Shown here: positions 22,793 to 28,805 of the stretch, in pieces | Position numbering within the stretch: the stretch's first letter is position 1 | Layout of the letters: each line of letters starts with the position of its first letter | Assembly (NCBI GenBank): GCA_013153965.1 | Contig: JAADDJ010000027.1 | Span: 1 to 33,608 of the forward strand | From: Thermotogae bacterium | Lineage (GTDB): Bacteria > Hydrothermota > Hydrothermia > LBFQ01 | DNA length: 33,608 bases | Reading direction: 5' to 3' | Notes under the pieces: model-generated | The model's database searches: none | What the model saw: the letters and a program-made list of their open reading frames with translations, nothing else | Told to the model about the DNA's origin: nothing | Position numbers and translations under genes: made by a program

Positions 22793-23866
22793 CTACTTCA
22801 GCCGCCTCCACTCTATCTCTATGCCGTAGCCCTCATGTCCCGGAAGTTGCTTCTCTCGTCCCGTCAGCAGCACGGCCCTGCGGATACCCAGATCCTTGAG
22901 TATCTGCATCCCTATACCGTACTCCTTCAAGGTGGTATCCTCGTGCTCCTTGATCCCCATCAGGTGGAAGAAGGGATACTCAGGGGGGTCCGTCCGACGT
23001 ATATACACGAATACCCCGCCCTCCGCGTTGATCATCCGCAGGCTCCTCTCAAGGTTCTCACCGCATACGCAACTCTTGGCCCTGAAGACGTTCCCGGCGA
23101 CGCAGTGGGATTGGACCCTGACCAGAACCTTATCCCCCAAAGGCTCCTTGATGAGTGCGAGATGGGTGTTGGGCGTGAGAATCTCCCTATATATCACCGC
23201 CTTGAACGTTCCGTAAGGGGTCTCCATCCTCCCCTCCCATATGCGCTCTATGAGTTTCTCCCGCTGGAGGCGGTACTCTATGATCTGGGCGATGGAAATT
23301 ATCTTCAGGTTGAGCTCGTTTGCTATCTCAAATAGCCTCGGAAGGCGGGCCATGGAGCCGTCCTCATCCAGTATCTCACATATGACGGCGGAAGGGTATA
23401 GTCCCGCCATCTTGGCCAAATCCACGCTCGCCTCCGTATGCCCCGCCCTCTTGAGGACGCCCCCCTCGGTAGCCTTCAGGGTGTAGAGATGCCCCGGTCT
23501 GACGAAGTCATCCGGACCCTTGGAGGGATCCGCCACCCATCTGGCCGTCAGCGCCCTGTCGTGGGCCGACGTACCCGTTGATGTGGCCTTCGCGTCTATC
23601 GGGACCCCGAAGGGGGTACCGTAGTGGGACGTGTTGGCGACCGGAAGGTCAAGTTGGAGCTCCTTGAAGCGCTCCTCCGTCATCGTCACGCATATGAGCC
23701 CCCCTCCCCTCTTGGCCATGAGATTTATAACCTCCGGCGTGGCCTTTTCGGACGCGACGACGAAATCCCCCTCATTCTCCCTCTCGGGATCATCAACCAC
23801 GATTATGGGTTTGCCCTTGCGTAGGTCCTCCAGAGCGTCCTCAAGGCTGTCAAACTCCCGTCTCAA
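22793..23866 (-). CDS. ribB: RibBA-type 3,4-DHBP synthase with an eroded GTP cyclohydrolase II domain
   Basis: The 357-residue protein has an intact dihydroxybutanone-phosphate synthase half: VDDPERENEGDFVVA (about residue 25), TGTSAHDRALTARW, and RAGHTEASVDLAKMAGL with VICEILDEDG. This makes the four-carbon precursor of riboflavin. The second half starts like GTP cyclohydrolase II and keeps three cysteines (SHCVAGNVFRAKSCVCGENL). The normal QEGRGIGL segment and the following helix are missing; the sequence passes from VYIRRTDPPEYPFFH to LKEYGIGMQILKDLG. Total length is about 40 residues short of RibBA. This matches the RibBX idea of a degenerate second domain. The TTG start is 6 bases after TACAAT. 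Confidence 0.88.
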   Translation of the reverse strand: MRREFDSLEDALEDLRKGKPIIVVDDPERENEGDFVVASEKATPEVINLMAKRGGGLICVTMTEERFKELQLDLPVANTSHYGTPFGVPIDAKATSTGTSAHDRALTARWVADPSKGPDDFVRPGHLYTLKATEGGVLKRAGHTEASVDLAKMAGLYPSAVICEILDEDGSMARLPRLFEIANELNLKIISIAQIIEYRLQREKLIERIWEGRMETPYGTFKAVIYREILTPNTHLALIKEPLGDKVLVRVQSHCVAGNVFRAKSCVCGENLERSLRMINAEGGVFVYIRRTDPPEYPFFHLMGIKEHEDTTLKEYGIGMQILKDLGIRRAVLLTGREKQLPGHEGYGIEIEWRRLK

Positions 23867-23872
23867 GTGGCT

Positions 23873-23878
23873 ATTGTA
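23873..23878 (-). promoter_or_regulatory. -10 element (TACAAT) for ribBA
   Basis: TACAAT on the minus strand ends 6 bases before the TTG start at 23866, so +1 should coincide with the first base of the start codon. It is back-to-back with the promoter of the divergent lipoprotein gene. Confidence 0.5.
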
Positions 23879-23884
23879 ATAGCG

Positions 23885-23890
23885 TAGAAT
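23885..23890 (+). promoter_or_regulatory. -10 element (TAGAAT) for the BtuF-like lipoprotein
   Basis: TAGAAT ends 6 bases before the ATG at 23897. The two divergent -10 boxes are separated by only 6 bases, so simultaneous occupation by two polymerases is unlikely. Confidence 0.6.
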
Positions 23891-23896
23891 CTCACG

Positions 23897-24661
23897 ATGC
23901 GTGGGCTCTCCCTTACGATTCTCCTACTACTCTCCTGCTCTCCCGGAGGGGGAGGAATCGTATCCCTCGCGCCGAGCGCGGACGAGATAATCGTAGCCGT
24001 AGGGGGTAAAGATGCTCTGAAGGGCGTGAGCACCTACAGCAAGGTCAAGGGTGTTCCGAGGGTGGGGGATCTGCTGAATCCGGATTACGAGAGGCTTCTG
24101 TCCATGAGGCCGGACGTGGTGATAGTAGTGCTCCCCATGCAGAGGAGGGTCAAGGAGAGGTTGGATAAACTCTCCCTAAGGACGTTTGACTTCTCCCCGG
24201 AGAGCGTGGAGGAGCTCGTTCGGGACATAAGGCGGTTGGGGAAGTTGGTGGGTAGGGAGCGGGAGGCGGACAGGTTGGCCGACTCCATATCTCGCGCCGT
24301 CTCTTCCATCAAACCCTTGGGAGCCTTCACATTCTACGTGGAGCTGTCGTCCAAGCCCGTATTCGTGGCCGGAGACAGTACCTACATCGCGCACATCGTG
24401 CGGAAGTTCGGAGGGAAGAACCTCTACGGACACCTCAAGGGCTACGCCCCCGTAAGTACGGAGGACATACTTAGCCGAAAACCCGACATAGTCTTCACCA
24501 CATCCGACCCGAAGGAGCGCATAGGCCTCAACGCGTGCATGGTGCGCCTCAAACACGACGAGGTATCGCCGGGCTTGAGCATCTTCTCCCTCCTCAAGAC
24601 CCTTGAGAGGGGCATAGATTCGTGCCTCTCGGTGCGTACCGGAGACGGAGGCCGACCTTAA
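23897..24661 (+). CDS. BtuF/FepB-like substrate-binding lipoprotein
   Basis: The 254-residue protein has a lipoprotein signal, MRGLSLTILLLLSC, with Cys at residue 14. The periplasmic-binding domain shows the start of the TroA/BtuF class: GIVSLAPSADEIIVAVGGKDALKGVST, GDLLNPDYERLLSMRPDVVIVV, and SVEELVRDIRRLGKLVGREREADRL. The second lobe includes VAGDSTYIAHIVRKFGGKNLYGHLKGYAPVSTEDILSRKPDIVFTT. It probably binds cobalamin, heme or an iron chelate. No permease or ATPase is adjacent. It probably starts without a leader and is followed by the ACT gene, whose own -10 overlaps this stop codon. Confidence 0.85.
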   Translation: MRGLSLTILLLLSCSPGGGGIVSLAPSADEIIVAVGGKDALKGVSTYSKVKGVPRVGDLLNPDYERLLSMRPDVVIVVLPMQRRVKERLDKLSLRTFDFSPESVEELVRDIRRLGKLVGREREADRLADSISRAVSSIKPLGAFTFYVELSSKPVFVAGDSTYIAHIVRKFGGKNLYGHLKGYAPVSTEDILSRKPDIVFTTSDPKERIGLNACMVRLKHDEVSPGLSIFSLLKTLERGIDSCLSVRTGDGGRP

Positions 24662-24664
24662 AAT
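24659..24664 (+). promoter_or_regulatory. -10 element (TAAAAT) for the ACT-domain gene
   Basis: TAAAAT overlaps the TAA stop of the lipoprotein gene and ends 7 bases before the TTG at 24672. An AGGA follows it, which would suit the alternative GTG start at 24678. Confidence 0.45.
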
Positions 24665-24671
24665 AGGAACC

Positions 24672-25112
24672 TTGAGCGTGCATTACAGGGAAAGAGTGGC
24701 TAAGGTGACGTTCAGGGCGTTGAGGGATAGGCCCGGGGTGGCGGCCGAGGTGATCCAGCTCCTACGACAGGAGGGATACACCGTTCTGGCCGCGAGCTTT
24801 GACAGCTCGGTGGGTGGAAGGGCGGACTTCTCCGTCATAGTCTATGAGAGCGAGGGGGTGGATATCCGCAAACGCCGCGAGGAGATAGCCGAGAGTACGG
24901 GAGCGAAGGAGGTGATCGTGGATAGCGGGTTGGCTTTCCTTGAGTTCTTGGATGTTCTGGACCTTAGGGCCGTTCTGGAGACCCTGGCGAACATGGGTAT
25001 AAACTTGGAGTTCATAGCCCTCACCTCCGGAGTCCTCGGCGTGGCCATAAGGCGCAACCTGCTGGAGGACGTGCTGCTCGCCCTTCACGAGGAGGTTCCA
25101 AATGCTGTATAA
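24672..25112 (+). CDS. Tandem ACT-domain protein
   Basis: The protein has up to 146 residues; the start is TTG 24672 or GTG 24678. It has two ACT-like repeats: VTFRALRDRPGVAAEVIQLLRQEGYTVLAASFDSS (about residues 11-45, with the DRPG loop), and EVIVDSGLAFLEFLDVLDLRAVLETLANMGINLEFIALTSGVLGVAIRR (about 80-128). This arrangement resembles the regulatory tail of aspartate kinases, without a kinase domain. ACT pairs bind amino acids and control partner enzymes. The stop lies 8 bases into panD (11-base overlap), and panD makes beta-alanine from aspartate, so feedback control of that step is a reasonable hypothesis. No experimentally known equivalent comes to mind. Confidence 0.75.
   Translation: MSVHYRERVAKVTFRALRDRPGVAAEVIQLLRQEGYTVLAASFDSSVGGRADFSVIVYESEGVDIRKRREEIAESTGAKEVIVDSGLAFLEFLDVLDLRAVLETLANMGINLEFIALTSGVLGVAIRRNLLEDVLLALHEEVPNAV
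25090..25095 (+). promoter_or_regulatory. Strong Shine-Dalgarno site for panD
   Basis: AGGAGG stands six bases before the ATG at 25102, inside the end of the ACT gene. It supports the chosen panD start. Confidence 0.85.
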
Positions 25113-25452
25113 GGTCCTGAAGGCCAAACTCCACTGGGCGCGGGTCTCATCAAAGGACCTGAACTACGAGGGTAGCATCGTCATAGATGAGGAGCTCATG
25201 CGCAGGTGCGGGATACTCCCCTACGAGAGCGTCCTGATAGTAAATGTTGAGACGGGAGGGCGGTTTGAGACCTACGCCATACCGGGGGGGAAGGGGGAGA
25301 TAAAGGTAAATGGCGGAACGGCACGTCTCTCGGAGGTCGGGGACAGGCTGATCATCATGGCCTTCGCGTGGATGGAGCCGGAGGAAGCCCGATCCCACAG
25401 GCCCAAGGTCCTCGTTCTCAACGAGCGGAACGAGGTTGTTGTGGAGAAATGA
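25102..25452 (+). CDS. panD: Aspartate 1-decarboxylase proenzyme
   Basis: The 116-residue proenzyme makes beta-alanine for pantothenate and CoA. The self-cleavage site is Gly24-Ser25 in NYEGSIVIDEEL; Ser25 becomes the pyruvoyl cofactor. Lys9, His11, Arg54, Thr57 and Tyr58 (GGRFETYAIPG) fall at the same numbers as in the E. coli enzyme, with the conserved Asn at residue 70 (KVNGG). The C-terminus HRPKVLVLNERNEVV is typical. Length is a little shorter than usual (about 126). It overlaps the ACT gene by 11 bases and rsmD by ATGA. Other pantothenate genes are not in the window. Confidence 0.95.
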   Translation: MLYKVLKAKLHWARVSSKDLNYEGSIVIDEELMRRCGILPYESVLIVNVETGGRFETYAIPGGKGEIKVNGGTARLSEVGDRLIIMAFAWMEPEEARSHRPKVLVLNERNEVVVEK

Positions 25453-26006
25453 AAAAGGGTGGTCTGCAGATATCCGGCGGGCGGTTCAAGGGATTCAAGC
25501 TGAAGGCGGACAGGCGCGTTCGCCCGACCAGCTCCTTCACCCGAAAGCGGATATACGACATAATAGGCGGGGTTGAAGGGTACGACGTCTTGGACCTGTT
25601 CAGCGGCAGCGGGGCGCTGGGTATAGAGGCCCTATCAAGGGGTGCGAGAAGTTGCGTATTCGTTGAGAGTAGCGGCGCGAGCGTAAAGACCATACGCTCC
25701 AACCTTGAGAAACTGGGACTGTCGGGAAACGTAAAGGTCGTCCGGGCGGATGCTCTGGCTTTCCTCAAAACCTACGACGGGGAGTTTGACCTGATACTGG
25801 CGGATCCCCCTTACGCTTGGGACCGACGCGAGGATCTCCTGAGGGCGGTAAAACGTCTTCTGAAGGACGGGGGCATATTCATCTTTGAGATGTCCTCAAG
25901 GGTCAAACCTCCGGAGATAGAGGGTTTGAGACTCTTCAAGTTCGTCAAGGGTGGGGACACGGCCGTGGCCTTCTACAGGAAGGAGGGCCGTAGAATACCT
26001 TCGTGA
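25449..26006 (+). CDS. rsmD: 16S rRNA m2G966 methyltransferase RsmD
   Basis: The 185-residue methyltransferase starts at MKKGGLQISGGRFKGFKL; the track start at 25368 is inside panD. RPTSSFTRKRIYDIIG is the RNA-binding entry motif, VLDLFSGSGALGIEALSRGA (about residue 48) is the SAM-binding motif I, and LILADPPYAW (about 115) is the catalytic DPPY motif. RsmD methylates G966 (E. coli numbering) of 16S rRNA in the small subunit. It often neighbours coaD; here it follows panD, so the link to CoA synthesis is kept in a different form. The ATG overlaps the panD stop. Confidence 0.94.
   Translation: MKKGGLQISGGRFKGFKLKADRRVRPTSSFTRKRIYDIIGGVEGYDVLDLFSGSGALGIEALSRGARSCVFVESSGASVKTIRSNLEKLGLSGNVKVVRADALAFLKTYDGEFDLILADPPYAWDRREDLLRAVKRLLKDGGIFIFEMSSRVKPPEIEGLRLFKFVKGGDTAVAFYRKEGRRIPS
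25991..25996 (+). promoter_or_regulatory. -10-like element (TAGAAT) ahead of the RAMP-like gene
   Basis: TAGAAT in the last codons of rsmD ends 6 bases before the GTG at 26003. It could give a leaderless message independent of the panD-rsmD transcript. It might be chance, since the gene also overlaps rsmD by GTGA. Confidence 0.4.
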
Positions 26007-26737
26007 GACTCCTGACCTGGACTAAGGTACTGCCCGAGGGGAGAGCCTTCCCGAGGGATGAGAGCGGGGAGCCCTACCTGCCCGGCTCCTACCTTGAGGA
26101 GGCCCTGAAGGATGCCGTGGTCTTCTACCACATAAAGAAGGACAGGATTCTGGAGAGGACCGTCAAGCGGTATCTGATGGAGGAGAGGCTGGACCTTCTC
26201 AACCTCGCGCGAAAGGTCTATGATATGGTGTTCTCCCGCTACCCCATCCTCGCTCAAGTGCGCATACCCGAGCGGATACCCCTAAGCCGCTCAAACGTGC
26301 TGAAGGTTCGGGTGGAGGTTCTGGATCTGCGAAGGGGGTACGACGTTGAAGACTTCCGCACGGAGGCCTTCTGGGGAGCCTTGGACGTTCCCATCCACCT
26401 TTCCGACGATGCGGCCGATAGGCTCCGTTATGCCGGCAGGTCGTACGTGGAGGCTCTGGCCAAGATGGAGATGGGTATGCTGGAAGAGCATCCCCTCGTT
26501 GAGGATTTCTACCAGCCGCTGCTGAACGAGATGCGCCAGTGGGATATACCGCTGAGGTTGGGAAGATGGACCACCGCGCCCCACGGGGGGAGACTCCTGT
26601 TCTTCTGGCGGATCAAGGAGGTCAGAGAGAGGATCCTCCGGGATTACGGTATGGACATACGGCCGGTTAAGGTCATATACCTTCCCAGAGACAGGGCCAC
26701 CGCAGGGTGGAGCGAGCTGACGAGAAAGGAGGATTGA
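26003..26737 (+). CDS. RAMP-like (Csm5-type) protein, function unknown
   Basis: The 244-residue protein is not a clear match to a named family. Its N-terminus (GEPYLPGSYLEEALKDAVVFYHI, about residues 21-43) resembles the xIPGSSLKGALR helix of type III CRISPR RAMP proteins, above all Csm5. Near residue 180 LRLGRWTTAPHGGRLLFF recalls the C-terminal glycine-rich LRIGxGT loop, followed by a short end with KVIYLPRDRATAGWSEL. No CRISPR array or other cas gene is in the window. It overlaps rsmD by GTGA and could be a stand-alone RNA-binding protein. Alternatively the resemblance is coincidental. The end meets a terminator shared with the convergent gene. Confidence 0.5.
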   Translation: MRLLTWTKVLPEGRAFPRDESGEPYLPGSYLEEALKDAVVFYHIKKDRILERTVKRYLMEERLDLLNLARKVYDMVFSRYPILAQVRIPERIPLSRSNVLKVRVEVLDLRRGYDVEDFRTEAFWGALDVPIHLSDDAADRLRYAGRSYVEALAKMEMGMLEEHPLVEDFYQPLLNEMRQWDIPLRLGRWTTAPHGGRLLFFWRIKEVRERILRDYGMDIRPVKVIYLPRDRATAGWSELTRKED

Positions 26738-26742
26738 TAACG

Positions 26743-26775
26743 AAAAAAGGGGGGAGGTATCACCTTCCCCCCCTT
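26743..26775 (-). terminator. Intrinsic terminator between convergent genes
   Basis: On the minus strand AAGGGGGGGAAGGT, a three-base loop (GAT), and ACCTCCCCCCTT form a strong GC hairpin with one or two bulged bases. It is followed by TTTTTT. It lies just behind the sialidase-like gene (stop 26787). It has no T-run on the plus strand, so it primarily stops minus-strand transcription. It is the only classic intrinsic terminator I found. Confidence 0.8.
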
Positions 26776-26786
26776 CAAGCGAGACA

Positions 26787-28253
26787 TCACCTCACGAGGA
26801 CCTTCCTAAGACCGGTGCTCGTCTTCACGAAATAGACGCCCGGGCGAAGTTGCACCTTACCCGCCTCGCTGCGCATCAGCATCCTTCCGCTCGCGTCGTA
26901 TATGGTGGCCGCCTCCTTGAGATGGAGGATGCCATCCACCACGCTCACGCTCTCACCGGAGGGCGAAGCGGGATGCTCGGAGATGGCCGTCGGCAGGGCC
27001 GTCGTGGCGTAGTATATGGCCCCGGCGTCCTCGTTGTAGTAATCGTCTCCCCATATGGCGAAGAGGTCCCCACCGTAGTAGAGGAACCCGTTGTAGTCGT
27101 GGCCGGCCGGATTCTCATTCATGGTGTAGTCATGGTCCGAAACCCTGACGCCGGACCACGTGGAGCCGAGGTCCTCGGAGAAGAACATGACGGTCTGCCA
27201 GGGGGCCGTCGTGCCGCTGCGGCTCTGGGCCATCACGTATATGGCGCTATCGCCATCCGTGGCGACGGTGGGATGGATGTACTGGCCACTCGTATCGCCG
27301 ATGCCGACCCAGTTCGCTCCGCCATCGTTGGATATGGCTATCTGCAGGTCGCATCCGCCATCGCTGTTCGCATCTACCACCCCGGCCATGAAGACGTTGC
27401 TCCCGGTGGCCGCTATGGTGGCGCTGATCTTGGCGGGACGGTTGAAGTTGGGACAGGTGGAACCTTGACCGGAGGGGACGCTTCCGAGAATACCCGAAAC
27501 GTAATTCCACGTACCTCCAAAGTCGGAGGATGTGGTGTATTCTATGACCACGTCGTAGCCGCTGTAGCAGTAGAGGCAGTTGTCGGCCATATGGACGGTG
27601 GAAGTGGAGGCATCGTAGTAGGTGTAGGCTACGGTGCTGGGATATCCGGGGTCAACGCGCACGGGAGCCTGCCACGTGGCACCTCCGTCGGTGCTCTTTA
27701 CGGATATCATCTCATAGGTGCTCAAACTGGTGGAGCCATAACCTTCGGCCGTGAATACGACGAGGATCTCGGTGGTCCCGCCGTTGTCCCTGACCAGAAG
27801 CCAAGGCTTATCCTTGAAGTAGTTCCAACCGTCATCCGGCGGGAGGATGCTACAGCTCCAGTTGGAGGCGTTGTCCGGCGTACCCGTGTTGGTGCAGAAA
27901 TATATCTCTCCCTTCACGCCGCTTCCGAAGTCGCACCAGATCATCCCGGCCCAGTAGAATTTGTCGGGATCGTTGGGATCCGCGGCCAAGGTGGGATCCC
28001 CCACCCAGCAGGAGGAGTTGGAGGACGTGTAGGTCGTTATGAGATTCCAAGTGTAGCCGTTGTCGGCACTGACGGCGAGCTGATTCGCCGTCCAGTAGCC
28101 GGGCACGTCCATGTTTATCCAGCTGGAGACCACCCAGTTGGAGGATTTGGCCATCGTGACCTCGGTCTGGTCCTTACCGGACGATATGTCCCAGTTGCTC
28201 ACCTTAACGTTCGTGTTGAACGGCGCATCGGATATGAGAGCCAACCAGAGCAT
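26787..28253 (-). CDS. Secreted BNR/sialidase-like propeller protein with Por sorting tail
   Basis: The 488-residue protein contains at least five Asp-box (BNR) motifs: SADNGYTW, STDGGATW, SSDFGGTW, SNDGGANW and SEDLGSTW. These mark a sialidase-type six-bladed propeller. The catalytic Arg triad of true sialidases is not evident, so an adhesion or carbohydrate-binding role is equally possible. Cys residues occur in pairs (ADNCLYCYSG), suggesting disulfides outside the cell. The C-terminal 60 residues are a Por/type IX-like domain (IYDASGRMLMRSEAGKVQ, then GVYFVKTSTGLRKVLVR). The signal is minimal (MLWLALISDAPF). Translation is set by AGGAGG six bases before the ATG, overlapping the stop of the upstream gene. 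Confidence 0.83.
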   Translation of the reverse strand: MLWLALISDAPFNTNVKVSNWDISSGKDQTEVTMAKSSNWVVSSWINMDVPGYWTANQLAVSADNGYTWNLITTYTSSNSSCWVGDPTLAADPNDPDKFYWAGMIWCDFGSGVKGEIYFCTNTGTPDNASNWSCSILPPDDGWNYFKDKPWLLVRDNGGTTEILVVFTAEGYGSTSLSTYEMISVKSTDGGATWQAPVRVDPGYPSTVAYTYYDASTSTVHMADNCLYCYSGYDVVIEYTTSSDFGGTWNYVSGILGSVPSGQGSTCPNFNRPAKISATIAATGSNVFMAGVVDANSDGGCDLQIAISNDGGANWVGIGDTSGQYIHPTVATDGDSAIYVMAQSRSGTTAPWQTVMFFSEDLGSTWSGVRVSDHDYTMNENPAGHDYNGFLYYGGDLFAIWGDDYYNEDAGAIYYATTALPTAISEHPASPSGESVSVVDGILHLKEAATIYDASGRMLMRSEAGKVQLRPGVYFVKTSTGLRKVLVR

Positions 28254-28259
28254 GCTCCA

Positions 28260-28265
28260 CCTCCT
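28260..28265 (-). promoter_or_regulatory. Strong Shine-Dalgarno site for the sialidase-like gene
   Basis: AGGAGG on the minus strand is six bases before the ATG at 28253 and shares bases with the TAG stop of the upstream gene, so the two genes should be translationally coupled. Confidence 0.8.
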
Positions 28266-28791
28266 ATCTGACCGTAAAGACCGGCGATACGCTCAGGTCA
28301 AAAGTGCGCGACACTTCGCCGGTCTCCTTGTTCGCGTACGGAAGGATGACGACTTTCAGGGGGAAGGTCGTACCGGGACGGGAGAGGAGCCCTCCAACCA
28401 CCGCCACACCCTCTTGAGGGTTCAGGACAACCGGGGACCAGTCGTCGGAGGCCTCCACAACCCTCTGGGTCATGTAGTGCTGCTCGCCCCTCTGGTAGAG
28501 CAGCTGAATCCTGTACTTGCCCGTGCCCTTGACGTATAGGACTACCTCCTTGAGGTCCGACGCGTCGCCGTATCCCAGAATCATGTGGGCCGATGGCATC
28601 CTCTGGGGATCCGACCACACGCCGTAGAAGTGGGTGGCGTTCCCTTGGGAGGAGCCTCCGTAGGTGAGTGAGAAGTCCGAGACGGTCTCCTCCCGCAGGA
28701 AGGAGGAGACCCATACCCCAACCGTGCTCTCCCTACTCTCGGGAGGGGTGGGAGCAAGTATGACATTTCCAGCGCCTATAATCCATAACAT
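28264..28791 (-). CDS. Small exported protein of unknown function
   Basis: I do not recognise this 175-residue protein. It begins MLWIIGAGNVILAP, a short uncharged hydrophobic stretch like that of its neighbour (MLWLALIS), and the rest is mainly beta-strand with many Ser, Thr and Gly residues (DFSLTYGGSSQGNATHFYGVW, GTGKYRIQLLYQRGEQHY). The C-terminus TFDLSVSPVFTVR resembles an immunoglobulin-like or jelly-roll strand pattern. It is probably a secreted or surface protein encoded with the sialidase-like protein. The ATG is 8 bases after TATAAT, and its -10 overlaps the stop codon of the OPT transporter gene. Confidence 0.65.
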   Translation of the reverse strand: MLWIIGAGNVILAPTPPESRESTVGVWVSSFLREETVSDFSLTYGGSSQGNATHFYGVWSDPQRMPSAHMILGYGDASDLKEVVLYVKGTGKYRIQLLYQRGEQHYMTQRVVEASDDWSPVVLNPQEGVAVVGGLLSRPGTTFPLKVVILPYANKETGEVSRTFDLSVSPVFTVR

Positions 28792-28799
28792 GCCACTTT

Positions 28800-28805
28800 A
28801 TTATA
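28800..28805 (-). promoter_or_regulatory. -10 element (TATAAT) for the secreted-protein pair
   Basis: TATAAT on the minus strand ends 8 bases before the ATG at 28791 and includes the TAA stop of the OPT gene (28801-28803). Confidence 0.6.

Noticed and set aside
26850-28271. 473-residue plus-strand ORF opposite the sialidase-like gene
   Set aside because: It mirrors the minus-strand gene exactly, is low-complexity Gly/Val/His-rich, and matches no family. The minus frame has Asp-boxes, a sorting tail and an AGGAGG site.
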